Source: Papaver somniferum
Lineage: Eukaryota; Streptophyta; Magnoliopsida; Ranunculales; Papaveraceae
Length of the DNA: 64,000 bases
Reading direction: 5' to 3'
Assembly: GCF_003573695.1 (NCBI RefSeq)
Contig: NC_039359.1
Coordinates: forward strand, 87,896,566 to 87,960,565
Shown here: one piece after another, positions 22,761 to 35,332 of the stretch
Numbering within the stretch: position 1 is the stretch's first letter
Layout: each line of letters begins with the position of its first letter
Notes under the pieces: model-generated
Told to the model about the DNA's origin: nothing
The model's database searches: none
The model's input: the letters and a program-made list of their open reading frames with translations, nothing else
Made by a program: the position numbers and the translations under genes

Positions 22761-24058
22761 TGAAAAAGCGGGGGTATAACAACCACACCCGATATTTCGC
22801 TTAGCAATCTGTATGGACGAGCTCCAATATACTTTCTAGAGAATCTACTAGACAGTCAGACTCAATCTAGATAAAAGTTCATCAAAGGAATAAATATCTC
22901 AATCTCTCGATTTGATCTATACTCAAGCAAATAGAAATCTACGAGTCTTTATCAAATACTAGAGAAATAACTTGGATGGTACCAAAGACCAATATCCAAG
23001 TGTCAATAAATTTAAATCAACAACCAAAGGTTGGATATTCTAATTGATTGAACTAACGCACAACCTGTGATATTTCAATTATAAAGATAAACAATATAAG
23101 AAATAACACAGACACCAGAATTTTGTTAATGAGGAAACCGCAAATGCAAAAAAACCCCGGGACCTAGTCCATATTGAACACACACTGAATTAAGCCGCTA
23201 CAGACTCTATCCTACTTCAAACTAACTTCGGTCTGGACTGTAGTTGAACCTCAATCAATCTCATACTGATCCAAGGTATTATGCTTCTATGTCTCTGATC
23301 CTAGCAGGATACTACGCACTTGATTCCCTTAGCTGATCTCATCCATAACTAAGAGTTGCTACGACCCAAAGTCGAAGACTTGATAAAAAAATTTGTATCA
23401 CACAGAAAATTCTATAGGATTGAATAAATATGTCTCTCACAGAAATACCCAAAAGTTATTGTTTTTTCTTTTGATAAATCAAGGTGAACAGGAACCAATT
23501 CATAACCCGAACTTATATTCTCGAAGAACAGCCTAGTATTAGCAATCACCTCAGAATAATCTTAATCGACACAGCGAAAGAATCTATTGTGGAATCAAAA
23601 ACGATGAGATGAAGATGTTTGTGACTACTTTTATATCTTGCCTATCGGAGATATCAATCTCAATCCAATCTTTGCAACTGTACTCGTACGATAGAAACAA
23701 CAAGATCAGATCCCAATGAAGTAGTACGATTGTACTCGTACGATAGAAACAACTACGAGAAAGTAGTATCGGTCTAGCTTCACAATCCCAATGAAGTCTA
23801 TAATTCGTTAACCTGGTTTTAGAAAAGAAAACCAAAGGTTAAAGGATAATCGACTCTAACTTACAACTAGTATCACACGTAAGGTGTGGGGATTATGATC
23901 CCAGTTGCTAGAGTTCTCCCTTATATAGTCTTTCAAATCAGGGTTTGCAATCAATGTTAGCTTAGTAACAAAGAATTCAATATTCACCATTAAATGAAAA
24001 CCTGATTAGATACAAGCTAATATCTTTCAACCGTTGGATCGAAAACTTAGCTTGTTAC
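22761..24058 (-). repeat. Left LTR of the copia-type element, first part
   Basis: Matches 36946-38216 at high identity, starting at TG AAAAAGCGGGGGTATAACAA (TA AAAAATCGGGGG in the right LTR). It ends at GTTAC, where the gypsy element inserted. Confidence 0.9.
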
Positions 24059-25871
24059 TGGTAGGCTTTGGGATATGTATAAAATAAGAGCAAAGATAGC
24101 CTACAGTGATAACATGCAAGTGCACATGGTCAAATTGTAGTAATGTGTGCAAGACAGGGTCATTCCACAGGGACTTGGGGTGTATTGAAGCATTCCTAAG
24201 CTAGTTAATCTAAATGCAATGAGTGACAAAGCAATAAGGCAGATGCAAAGATGGGAAAACAGTTAACAAAGCAAAGCAAATGACATGAAATTTAAGAACC
24301 AAAACAGCAAAGCAATATGGAAAAACAGTTAAGAACCAAGGCTGTAAGCCAAGGGCAGGGAGGAGTTTGTGCACTGATTTCCACCTTGTGTCCTAATCAA
24401 GCAATGCAATTCTAGGTTGAGTTGAAGACCTTGAGCATATATTAGAATGGGAGGAAAATCAGCTTGCTCACTGATATGCCCCTAGTATTGACTGTCTTTT
24501 GACAGCACAGTCAATCACAGGCATACCAGAGCACTGATTACTTCCCATTGCTCAAGCAAAACAGGCATCAAGATAACTATCCTAGCAATACATCATTCAA
24601 CAGTGCACTAGGCTTCATCTGAGCCTTAACTGAAGAACTAGAACATGTTGACAGTAATTAAAAACATGATGAACATAAAGAGTAATTGAAATTGAAACAA
24701 AAACAAAAACAAAAACAGAACATGTGAGGAATTGAGGAACTGGCTATTCCAGTCCTCTTGGTGGTGCACTGGCTAGTCCAGGCATACCTCCAATCAAACA
24801 CCCGTAGTCCCTATTTATACTTACAATCCTCTAACCCAAAAATCCCCAAATCAGAAATTAGGGTTTCACAAAATTATAAAATTAAACTCACCTAATCTCT
24901 GCTAGACACTCAATGGCGCTCACCCATGCTGCTACATCCTCAATTGTTTCTACCCATGCCTCCAACTCGTCTCTAGCTTCAATCTATTTCATCAATTTCT
25001 AATCCTAGGGTTTCAGTTGAACTAGGGTTGAGAAATCGATGAAAAGGTGGAAAGAGAGTTGGTGAACGTGGTGGTGATGATGGGTTTCGCTTTTAGGGTG
25101 GAGTAGAGTGGTTTGGTGGTGTCAGGGAATGGTGGTGATGATGGAGAAGGTGGTGACAGTGGAGTAGTTGCAGAGGGAGTGGGAGGAAGAAGATGGGTTC
25201 GATGGAAAGAAAGAGGGGAGTGTTTGGCGATGGGTATAGGTGTAAGTTGTTACAGTGTGAAGCGGGTGTAGCCAATTCGATGTCCAGCGAAGCTGAGCCG
25301 TGGGATGCGTAAATGATAGATAAATCTAACGGCTACAAGTGAAGAGGCTGGTATCGACCGTCGGATGCGTGATACAACGAAACTGACGGCTCAAGATGGA
25401 GTTAGGTGCTGTAGTGTTAGACAGGAGCTTCAGACTTTGATGTACTGGCGATGCTGCGACCATAGGATGCTGAGATGATCCAATCTGACGGCTAGAAAAG
25501 GAAACGGGTATGGATATATGAAATGGATTTGGGTGAGGGTTTTGGGCCTTGGGTATGCCAAGCCCATATCTTCTTTAAGAACAATTCTTCCTCTTCAAGC
25601 CCACTTCTAGCCTTTTGGTCTTGTGCACAACATTCTTCGCGGCTTCCTTGTGTAATTCCTCCCGGCTTTTCACTACTTTTCTACTCTTTTCGCTCCGCTA
25701 TTCATCCAAACTTTATTTATTACCTAAAAATGCAAAATTAGTTAATAAAAATATTTATTCTTGAAAACAAAGAAAATACAGAATATGGGATAAAATGTAG
25801 AATTAATGCACAAAAGATGAGTTAAATGCCAAGAAAAATATATAGAAATATGCACTTTTTAGCACTCATCA
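24059..25871 (-). repeat. 3' LTR of the gypsy element (left)
   Basis: Starts at TGGTAGGC and ends at GCACTCATCA in plus coordinates. About 500 bp (25370-25871) are almost identical to the other LTR; 24059-25370 is only loosely similar (shared blocks such as GCACTGGCTAGTCCAGGC). Confidence 0.88.
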
Positions 25872-26527
25872 AATACCCCCAAACCTGAATTTTACTTGTC
25901 CTCAAGTAAAACAAAACTAAGGAAATCCTACCTATACCACTGTCGCTGGTCTCTCGAATGCATTTAGCGTATGCACTAAGCCTTTTAAACCACTAAGTGT
26001 CCCTAGTGGACGAGTGAAGTCTCGTGAAGGTTTGCTTAGAACGTACCTACAAAGTTCTAGGTCAAAATATAAGCTCAGATTCCATCAAATGTGACATGTG
26101 CAAGTCAGTTTAAGCTCACAGCAAAATGGAGATGTCAATCTAGCTATCAAAGGCACAATCCTAGCACTGATAACAAAAAAGACATGTGATAAGAGTGTAA
26201 AGTGTATCTACACATGTGTCTAGAATGACCTGAAGTTATGACTACTAATCACCAAGAGATAGTTTTTAGGCTAAGAACCGAATTCTAAGCCAAGCTAGCT
26301 GTCCGGCTTTACGAGAATTGTGAATGTTCACCCAATGAGTTGGTGATATTTCAGTTTACCCGCGTTATACATCGATGGCTGCACCCTCCTTGCTTATTAC
26401 AAGACTATTTACAACAAAAAGATGACTCTTTACATGACTCTTATTTACATTGATTACTCTCTTTTATTTTTGGAACAAGAGAGAACTATTGTCTTTAACA
26501 TGACAAAACATGGAATAAATAAATACT

Positions 26528-26561
<34 letters not shown>

Positions 26562-27297
26562 TAAGAAATAACTTTGATCTTTACAACATAGTGACACTTT
26601 TGATACATGAACAAAAAGAAAAACATAATTACATGACTCTTAGCAAGAGGTGGCCCTTATCGAATGCATCCGGTCAAATTCTATGGTTGCTTTTCTTAAC
26701 GTATCCTCCAACTTCTATCCCAGCCAACCAAAGAACAAGCTAGTCAAGTCTCATTCAGTATTCTAAAGTGATTGGCAATCTAACTTCCTATCAAACACCT
26801 TGAAGATCGAGGCTATACATGTATTGGTAGATCGTGCGCGTGCAAGTTTCTTATCACATGTGAATTGTGCTAGAATCAGGGTGCCTAAATATCTAGACTA
26901 AGATCCTAATAAAAATACATATTTGCACAAGAGTCAACATTTCAAGGTAAATGAGCTCATTTTTATGATTTTTCATTTTTTAATTTTTTTGGAATTTTTA
27001 AATTTTTTCAAAAAGAGGGAGTTTGTTTTCAATTATAACATGTTATCGTGGTATCTACTCTATACCCCCAAACCTAAACTAAACATTGTCCTCAATGTTT
27101 CTAATGATAAACATATTCATAACTTGGACAAATCAGAAGAAAATGTTGAGTTTTGAGAGAAAGGAAAGAGATTACCCGATTTGACGAAAGAAAGAACCGA
27201 ACTCCATTGTTCATGGTTAGAATCCAACATATTTTCAGCCGCGATCACCATGGAGTAGCAAAATATAAAGAAAACATAAAATTTCACTAAAAACTAC
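25872..27297 (-). other. Non-coding interior of the gypsy element with purine tract and T30 run
   Basis: The purine-rich priming tract (minus strand GTTTGGGGGTATT) abuts the 3' LTR at 25872-25884. A 30-nt T run lies at 26531-26560. No coding frame is convincing. Confidence 0.6.
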
Positions 27298-28455
27298 CTA
27301 CCAGATTATATACAAAAATTCACTATATACATAAAGTCTAAAGAGTTGAGGATCAACCCAAAAGACAAAGTGTTGAAACATAGACAGTTTCAAAACACTA
27401 AAATTGGACTGAAATGAGAGCGAGAGTGAAAAACCGGATGAATCACCCCCAAACCTGTAATTTTCAGCAGGTTTACTTTTAAGCACAAAATCTTTCCATT
27501 TTAGGGGTGCAGGATTCACAAGGTCTAACTCAAAATGGACTTTGTTTGGGATGGACAAACATGCATATTCCAACTGTGGCTCCTTAAAAGTATTGTATTT
27601 AGATGCAAAATAGTCCAAGAGGACTTGAGAGGCACACAGTTCCAATCCTAGGTTGGGAATCTTCAGAAAAGTTGGTTTAAAATTTTTGTTACAAACCAAA
27701 TCTAGGTTGGGTGGAATAATCTCAATCTGTGACTTAGGCAAGAAGGTGACATCTAAGTTTCTCACATGCATGAGATCAAAAGTACCAATATTATCAGTCA
27801 CATCAGCATTTTCTAAATCATAATCAAGTTGTGTAGCATGCTCATCATCACAACACAATTTCACAAGTCCAAATTCAGAATCATGGTTATCCGAAATATC
27901 CAAATTAACATCAAAAGAAGCAATATATTGTGGCTTAGGTATGGAATCAGACACATCAACTATATTTTCATGCATAGGATCATTAGTGTCAACAGAAGAT
28001 TCAACATTACCTAAGTCATGCTCTTCACAGGATAACTGCACAATATCTAAATCAGTAGCCTCATCACATGTATATGGAATACTAGAAGAAACATCATTCA
28101 TGAAGGTCGGGGCAGAAAAGCCTAATGTATTTGAACCCAAAGGTTCCATAACATTTTCAGCATAGACATGTTCTTCTAATATAACATCATCATAATCATC
28201 ATCATCACAAATACATGAAAATCCTACTTTGTCAAAACCATTAGTGTTTTTCGTCCATACATCTGCCTCTAAAATAGGTGAATATGGATTGACATTTTCA
28301 GCAATAGGGTATGAAACACTATATCCAGAATTAAGCTCATTGGGAAAATCAACATCTGACTCATGGTGATTACCCATATCATGTGGCATGGTCCTAGTTT
28401 CCCTATAGGTTTCCCACTGATGGGTTTTCTCTGCAACTTCAGCTAGAAAAACCAT
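27298..28455 (-). pseudogene. Gypsy gag continuation: long acidic extension in place of pol
   Basis: A 385-codon frame that continues gag one frame over (FLAEVAEKTHQWETYRETR directly follows the DDAW motif in related gag proteins). It is unusually acidic, with Asp-rich stretches (CICDDDDYDDVILEEH), and has no zinc knuckle, protease or polymerase motif. The C-terminus (IPNLGLELCASQVLLDYF, LKWKDFVLKSKPAENYRFGG) is not a domain I know. It occupies the place of pol and looks maintained, because it is open for 1.1 kb. Confidence 0.75.
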
Positions 28456-29162
28456 GCATCGTCCACAGTTTTATCAATGAATTCACCATTACACATAGAT
28501 TCAACCAAGGCTCGAGACTTAAAGTCTAGTCCCTCATAAAGAATGGCGACCAGTCTCCACTTCTCGAGGCCATGATGAGGACACTCAAACAACAAATCAT
28601 TAAATCGTTCAAAATAATGAAAAAGTGTTTCTCCATCTAACTGGACAAAACAATTAATACTTCGACGAATAGAGATGGTCCTATGATGTGGAAAGAACTT
28701 TCCGACAAATTGATTTGTGAGTTGGTCCCAAGTGGTGATTGACTGCGGTCTCAGATTGTAAAACCATGTTTTAGCCCTTTCCTTTAAAGAAAATGTAAAC
28801 AAGCGCAATTTCAAAGAGTCTTCGGATATATGGTCAGGTTGTAAAGCCCGGACAATTTGTTCAAACTCTCTTACATGGTTATAGGGATTCTCAGAATCGA
28901 ACCCTCGAAATATAGGAAGTATTTGTATCATGCTTGCGTTTAGTTCAAATGGGCCATCAGTCTGGGGTAAGACGATACATGATAACTGACTTATTATGTT
29001 AGGGTACATGTATTCATGGAGACTACGGAGTTTATTCACACACTCGCCCATTTTTTCAAAAAATTTGGTTTTAATGGGTTTTGAAAATTTGGTTTGAAAG
29101 GGTTTTGAAAAGAAATTTGGTTTTGCTTGGGATAAAATTTTGGTTTTTGAAATAAGGAGCAA
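28443..29162 (-). pseudogene. Gypsy gag capsid region
   Basis: A 239-codon frame containing the retrotransposon gag core: IFRGFDSENPYNHVREFEQI, LRLFTFSLKERAKTWFYNL, WDQLTNQFVGKFFPHHRT and GETLFHYFERFNDLLFECP. This protein builds the particle that packages element RNA. The likely start is the MGECVNKLRSLHEYMYP methionine near 29051; codons upstream look like leader. The frame ends at DDAW FF stop, where a 1-nt loss separates it from the next frame. Confidence 0.92.
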
Positions 29163-30342
29163 TTTTTTTTTTTTTTTTTTTTAGCCCAAAATTTAGTTAA
29201 GTTTGGTTCACAAAAGAGGCAAGCCCAAAATCCAAAAAGTTAAGTTTAGAGCAAGCCCACTATTAAGAAACTACAAGCCTAACAAACAACTAAATTACAA
29301 GCCTAAATAAAGAAAGAAATAAAAATAAAACTAATTATTACAAACCCACAAAAAAAAAAGAGAATAAAAATAAAACTAAAATTATTACAATCCCAAACAA
29401 AGAAAGAAATAAAATTAAAATTAAAATAATTATTACATGCCCACAGATTAAAAATGGAAGCCCACAGGTTGGGTTCTCTTAATGGGTTTAGGCTTACCTT
29501 TGAAGCACAGCCCAGCTGTTCAGCTTGGTTGCAAAAGCCCAGTTGGGCTTTGGATCATCCTTCTTCAACTCCTTAACAGAGGCCCAGTTGGGTCACAACT
29601 TCTACTCCAACAGCACCAGCCCAGTCCAGCAGCAGTTTCAACAGTTACAGCTCCAGCACCAACATCTCCAAAGTTCCAGCAGGTTGCACAGCTGTAAGTC
29701 CTCAGCACCAGCAGCTTCTCAGCACCACAGTACTAAAGTATCAACAGCAGCAACAAAGCTGCAATGCAGGAAAATGCAAGATGATGTAATAAGCAAAGTG
29801 TGAAAGAAAATGCAAGAATGATGCAGTAATAACTTAAGGTGCACTAAAGATGCAGGTAACTTAACCTAAACAAGATGCAAATGTAAAATACTAGGATGCA
29901 GTGCAAGAATGCAAGAATGTAGTGACAGGAAAATGAAAGTAAACAAAAAGAACTGAAAGAATGTAGATGTGCAAGTGATATGCAAGATGATGTACCTAAA
30001 ACAGAATGTAATGATAGAAAGATATGCTAAATGCAAAATATGCTGCAACTATGAAGTTATGAAATGAACTGCAATGCAAAATATGCTAAATGCACAATAT
30101 GCTAAATGCAACAGCTGAATGCACTTACAGCTAAAAATGAACTGCAATGATGAAACAGGCAGTAAATGAGGAAATAACTTGTAAGAGTGACAGCAAGAGT
30201 GACAGATGAAGATGCAAGAATGAGGTTATGTGCAAGATATGCAATGAAAGTGCAAATATGCAGTGACAATGAAAAGTATGCAGTAAAATGCAGAAAATAA
30301 GAGCAAAGATAAAGAGCAAACAGCAACAGCACCGCTACCGAG
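29163..30342 (-). other. Untranslated leader of the gypsy element
   Basis: Non-coding DNA between PBS and gag. It is rich in ATGCAA/ATGCTAAATGCA-type short repeats (29800-30300), poor in C on one strand, and begins next to gag with a T22 run. Small frames here are not conserved. Confidence 0.65.
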
Positions 30343-30360
30343 TCCCCGGCAGCGGCGCCA
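30343..30360 (-). other. Primer binding site (tRNA-Asp)
   Basis: On the minus strand TGGCGCCGCTGCCGGGGA follows the LTR end by 6 nt. It is complementary to the 3' end of plant tRNA-Asp with one change, as in several plant gypsy lineages. Confidence 0.88.
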
Positions 30361-30366
30361 AAAACT

Positions 30367-32127
30367 TGATAGCTAAGGAATTAAACCTAAAACCATGTTT
30401 TAACCTAAACCTGCAAGTATACAGGATCTAAAGTAGTGACTGAGCAAATAAGGGGAAGTCCACAGGGACAAAGAGGGAGCTGGTGTTGTTTTCTAAATCT
30501 TTCTAGTGACTAAAAGCACTAGGGAATTTGAATCCACCCAATAATCCTAAGCTAAGGAAATACCTATTCAACTTATGTTCTTGTTCCTTTCCAGGGAAGG
30601 ATAAAATGGATAATATGCCAACCATTCTCACTAACTCACCCCTAGCATAAACTGTCTTCTTACAGTACAACCTATCACAGGTTCATTTGATCAATTTAGC
30701 TAACTATCATCCCTAACAGGATAAAATGGATAATAATTCTAGCTATGTTATCTAATTCACTCCTAGCATGAACTGTCTTCCCACAGTACAACTCATCACA
30801 AGTGCATTTGAATGCTTTAGCTAGTAATCATCCTACAACAGTGAACATCATAAGAACATTAAATTGAACAGAAATTTTCTCAACATATGACTAAGGGTTT
30901 CATCTACACCCTAGCAAGAGTAATTAGAACATACTAGACATGGTGAACAAATACAATTGAAATTACTGAACTTGAAATTAAACAAGAAGTAACAGTAGAG
31001 AGCACTGGCTAGTCCAGGCCTCTAAGGTGGTGCTCTGGATAATCCAGGCATGAGTTCTAATCCTCCAACACATCCCCTATTTATACATGCAACATCAAAA
31101 TATCAAAATCCCCAAAAATTAGGGTTTCACCTAAATCGAAATTTAATCATACCAACTCTCTGAAATTTGATTTTGATTTCGACCCATCCCTCTTGTGCGT
31201 CTCCTACATATTCCGTTGCTTTCAATTTGCGTCTTTAGCTTAACCTAGTTTACCATTTGTACACGTCTAGGGTTTCATAGAGCCGTGTAAAAATGGAAAA
31301 GTAGACAGCTAAGAGAAGGGGTATGTGATGATGGGTGTGGAGCGGTGTACGTGGTAATTATGGTGGTGGTTGAGGAGTTGGTGGCGGACATGGGTGTAGC
31401 AGGTGGAGGAGCAGGTGGTGGAGGTTGATGTGAAGAAGAAAGGAGAATAGAGGAAATCGAGTGAGAGAAAAGTGTGATCGGTTAGGGTAGATAGGGTTTG
31501 GTGTTCCGGTGTTGATCGGACGCATCAGATTTCGATATTTGGCGAGTGATAGGCGTTGGATCGATCCATCTGAAATGCATCCAACGATAAGATGGAACAT
31601 AGCTTTCAGCAACCGTCGGATGAAGAGATACAACGAAACTGACGGCTCAAGATGGAGTTAGGTGCTGTAGTGTTAGACAGGAGCTTCAGACTTTGATGTA
31701 CTGGCGATGCTGCGACCATAGGATGCTGAGATGATCCAATCTGACGGCTAGAAAAGGAAACGGGTATGGATATATGAAATGGATTTGGGTGAGGGTTTTG
31801 GGCCTTGGGTATGCCAAGCCCATATCTTCTTTAAGAACAATTCTTCCTCTTCAAGCCCACTTCTATCCTTTTGGTCTTGTGCACAACATTCTTCTCGGCT
31901 TCCTTGTGTAATTCCTCCCGGCTTTTCACTACTTTTCTGCTCTTTTCGCTCCGCTATTCATCCAAACTTTATTTATTACCTAAAAATGCAAAATTAGTTA
32001 ATATAAATATTTATTCTTGAAAACAAAGAAAATACAGAATATGGGATAAAATGTAGAATTAATGCACAAAAGATGAGTTAAATGCCAAGAAAAATATATA
32101 GAAATATGCACTTTTTAGCACTCATCA
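30367..32127 (-). repeat. 5' LTR of the gypsy element (right)
   Basis: Starts at TGATAGCTAAGG, next to the PBS, and ends at GCACTCATCA before GTTAC. The region from about 31628 matches the left LTR with about four differences over roughly 500 bp. Confidence 0.88.
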
Positions 32128-33121
32128 GTTACACACAAATGAAATGCACGTTTCTAGGTTTGTGTAACCGTACCCAAACATGTATATTTGCTGGTTCAAC
32201 AATAGTTAACCAAATGGTTAGCCATATAAGCACTTTCATATCCACCATCTTCTTCTTCACCGTAACTAATTCAAATGACTCAAATGAACTAGTTCAAGAG
32301 TTGTTCAATTGTAAGGAAATCTTATGTACTACACAAGACACAGTTGAAGCAAAAAATAATTTGATTCACTCGAATCGATTCATGAACTTTATACCCACGA
32401 TTTGCAAATAACAATCCTTAGTTTATATAAACATGAGTTCACAAACAATCGTTTTTAGATATAACCAACTCAAGTTCGCGGACTAGGTTCGCGGACTTAG
32501 CTCACGCCACTATTCCGGTTCTCTTGATCAACAAAGTTCGCAAACTTCGGTTCAAGGAATAAGGACTTATACATATATGTGTTTCCACAACAATGCTTAT
32601 ATAATCTAAACTCCCATTTCAATCATTGAAACATTCTTAGAGGACGTTATACAGTTGTTATCCACAAACTATTTTTCGTCAAAGCAATTTTCAAAGTGAT
32701 TGAAACATAACATGACTTTCATTACTAGGTAAAGATGAATTTGGCTAAAGCGAAATCTACCAACACATATTTCGAGAAATATATAGACGAGGTAACCTCG
32801 ACTCGAAATAGCAAATGTGTATAATCAAAGTCTATATAGCAAAACGAATTTTGTCTCAAGATAGGAGATAGAGTAGATAGACTTTTGAGTGATAGATAAG
32901 TTCAAGTCTCCACATACCTTTTTGTCGATGAAGTTCCACCAGTTCCTTGAGTAGTTCTTCGTCTTGTATGACGATCCGCCATGGAGTTCTTGAGCTGAAC
33001 TACACTTTCTATCCTAGTCCGAGACTTAGCTATAGTAGACTAGAAATCAAGACTTATAGTTTTGATCACTAACATTGACAAACATGATTGAGATAGGAAC
33101 GAATGCGAGTTCGACCGAGAA
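32128..33121 (-). repeat. Left LTR of the copia-type element, second part
   Basis: Continues the left LTR after the gypsy insertion; matches about 38212-39226. The first five bases are the duplicated GTTAC. On the minus strand the purine-rich stretch GACAAAGGGGGAGA lies just outside the end (33133-33147). Confidence 0.9.
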
Positions 33122-33133
33122 ATGCTCTAATAA

Positions 33134-34664
33134 TCTCCCCCTTTGTCAATTTTAGTTACAAAACTATTAATACATATAGAATACAAAAAAAGATAAATAC
33201 ATTTTTGAAGCTCCTATTCCACATGTTTAATCTTCAATATTACTCGAAATCTTCGTCACTTCCAAGTAGTCCAATGATCCCAAAGGTTGTAGTTCAGCAT
33301 CATCGTTGTTGAAAATCCGTAGCTATAACAATGAGAAAACAGAAATCTTGATCATTGTTATACAGTGTCATAGTATCATTACACAGTATCAAAGTTCAAT
33401 TGTATCACAACTTTGACAACAATACTATGGTGATATGTATCACTCCACCTTAGTCAATACTACATCTCACATGGAAACCACTCCCTCTTACATAATGATC
33501 CGAAAACCATATGTATTTGTAGTGTGAACTACATATTAATTCTCCCCCTTTTTGTCAATAAAATTGGCAAAGGTACAAGAACGGGATCCTAATAAAATTT
33601 CTAAAAGAGACATTTCATGACTAAAAGAAAGCATATATCAACTTGTTCTTTAGATGCAATCATAAAGCCGAAGCTAAATGCATTAATCAAGGAGTTTAAA
33701 AATACAAGATAACCCCTATAATATTCCACAGCCGCACTCCTCACAAAGATATGGCAATTAAGCACAAGTTCAAAAGAACTCTCCCCCATTAAATGTCATT
33801 CCCGAAAGAACAACAAGAGCGACCTTAATTTCAAAAGAAAAGAAGGATTTCTTTGGACATAACAAATCACATACGAATATGAATTTGAATCCAAAAAATA
33901 CTCAATTAAATTAACCATAAGAGAATCTATGATTAATTTAATAGGAAATGCTCAACATAAGTGAACTTATGGAGACTCAAAAATACTCAATTAGATTAAT
34001 CATAAGAGGACCCGTAATTAATCTAATCGGAATGCACAACCAAATTAACCACAAAAAGTAATCAATTTAATTGTTTGTGCTCGACATAAGAGAATCTATG
34101 GAGCGATTACTAAGTTAATCATAAGAAAATAATCAACTCAGTCAATATTGCTCAACATAAGAAAAAGTACGGAGCCTCACACTAATACATAAAAGATTAT
34201 GGATCCGGGAAGATCAATACTACGTAATACACAAGGATTCATATTATTTTTCATCACTGTTTGCATAAAGATATACAATAGACATAATCTTTGCAAACAA
34301 AAGATTTTAACCTATCTTCCATCAATAATTGACATAATAGGCTTAACTTTTGTAATTTTTCAAAAGTCCATTCACTCTTTTATCAATACATGCATATCGA
34401 CTTACGAAAGATTTTACTTTTGACAAGGTATGAGATAATCACAGTTCACGGACGCAAACACACATATCCCATAAAAAGATTGCAATATATGAAACCATAA
34501 AGATTATACTGCAAAAATCATCTTCCAAACAGTTTTAGAATTTAAACAAATAAACCTAATAACATGAAGATGAAAAAGTTGGACATAGATATGTGTAATC
34601 ACAATAATGGCTATTCCAAACTCTAGTTATTCGTCTAATCAAAACAAAAAAAGAAGAAGATTTA
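33134..34664 (-). other. Non-coding 3' part of the copia-type element
   Basis: Internal DNA between the accessory frame and the 3' LTR. Around 33900-34170 there are loose repeats of ATTAATCATAAGAGA-like and CTCAACATAAG-like sequence. No gene seen. Confidence 0.6.
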
Positions 34665-35081
34665 CTAGACAATAAGACCTTTGAAGAATTCTTTATCGTC
34701 CCCGAACTCCTTGTCATCAATAGCCATTGGTACATAAGGTTCATTAATATAGGAGTTGATATCAATGAACCTTCTTGATTGATGTCGAACCACGGCCTTC
34801 TGAACCTCATGCACAAAAGCCTTTATTTGATGTATCTCTTTTTGCATCTCCTTCATCACTTCAAGAACGTCAGAAAACTTCTGAGCATTTGAAGGAAAAT
34901 CTCTTGGCTTCCTCACATTCCTTCTCTTTCTTTTCAAGGTAGGATATAACGGAGATTTCTCTTTTTCCTTCATGATTGATGGCTTAACAATCATATAAAC
35001 ATCTTTTCCGTCAGAAGACATCATGCTTGGAGTATCCATAGATGTATGGGTTTGTGAAAGGAAATTACAATTTAAACTCAA
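34665..35081 (-). CDS. Accessory open frame of the non-autonomous copia element, unknown function
   Basis: A 138-codon frame between gag and the 3' LTR on the coding strand, where pol would normally lie. The predicted protein has a basic KRKRRNVRKPR stretch (possible nuclear or nucleic-acid-binding signal; about residues 50-60) and then a probable amphipathic coiled coil (FSDVLEVMKEMQKEIHQI, about 69-95), with an acidic end. I do not recognise a family. It may be a chance frame, an old transduced fragment, or a late-expressed retroelement protein. Confidence 0.45.
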   Translation of the reverse strand: MSLNCNFLSQTHTSMDTPSMMSSDGKDVYMIVKPSIMKEKEKSPLYPTLKRKRRNVRKPRDFPSNAQKFSDVLEVMKEMQKEIHQIKAFVHEVQKAVVRHQSRRFIDINSYINEPYVPMAIDDKEFGDDKEFFKGLIV

Positions 35082-35332
35082 TAATTAGTCTTGAGATAAA
35101 AAGAGGTTTTAGGGAAGGAAAAAGGAATGTAGGGTTACGCAACCTTTTAACAGGTTCGTGCACACACAACTCTGAATCCTAGAGAGAGTAGAATTGTCGA
35201 GAATAACCCTCCTTTATTGATAGCCACAAAACTAAGAAAAGAAGAAAAACAAACTTTTCTTAAAGCCTGAGAGGTACACAATCTTGTCTCTTTTGATCAG
35301 GCACATGAGAAAAGATTTACACATCAACACAA

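Larger units (their letters stand above)
24059..32127 (-). mobile_element. Gag-only Ty3/gypsy retrotransposon nested in the copia LTR
   Basis: The element is flanked by a perfect 5-bp duplication GTTAC (24054-24058 and 32128-32132) and sits in the left copia LTR; the right copia LTR shows the empty site. LTRs: 24059-25871 (3' LTR) and 30367-32127 (5' LTR). It has a tRNA-Asp PBS, gag on the minus strand and the purine tract TTTGGGGGTATT before the 3' LTR. No protease, RT, RNase H or integrase was found in the 4.5 kb interior, so it is non-autonomous. Its LTRs are nearly identical only over their shared U3 end. Confidence 0.9.

Noticed and set aside
22761..24058. Independent tandem copy or solo LTR
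   Set aside because: It continues at 32133-33121 after removing the gypsy element with its GTTAC duplication, and pairs with 36946-39226.
25093..25275. His/Leu/Pro-rich open frame on the minus strand (HHLLHHHHHS)
   Set aside because: It lies in the diverged LTR part and comes from a GGTGGTGATGATGG-type simple repeat; the other LTR does not keep it.
29482..29803. Gln/Ser-rich plus-strand frames with QLQLQHQHLQ
   Set aside because: In the gypsy leader, opposite to the coding strand, made of AGCACCAGC-type repeats.
31358..31633. 91-codon minus-strand frame in the right gypsy LTR
   Set aside because: Within LTR, Pro/Leu low-complexity, not conserved in the left LTR.
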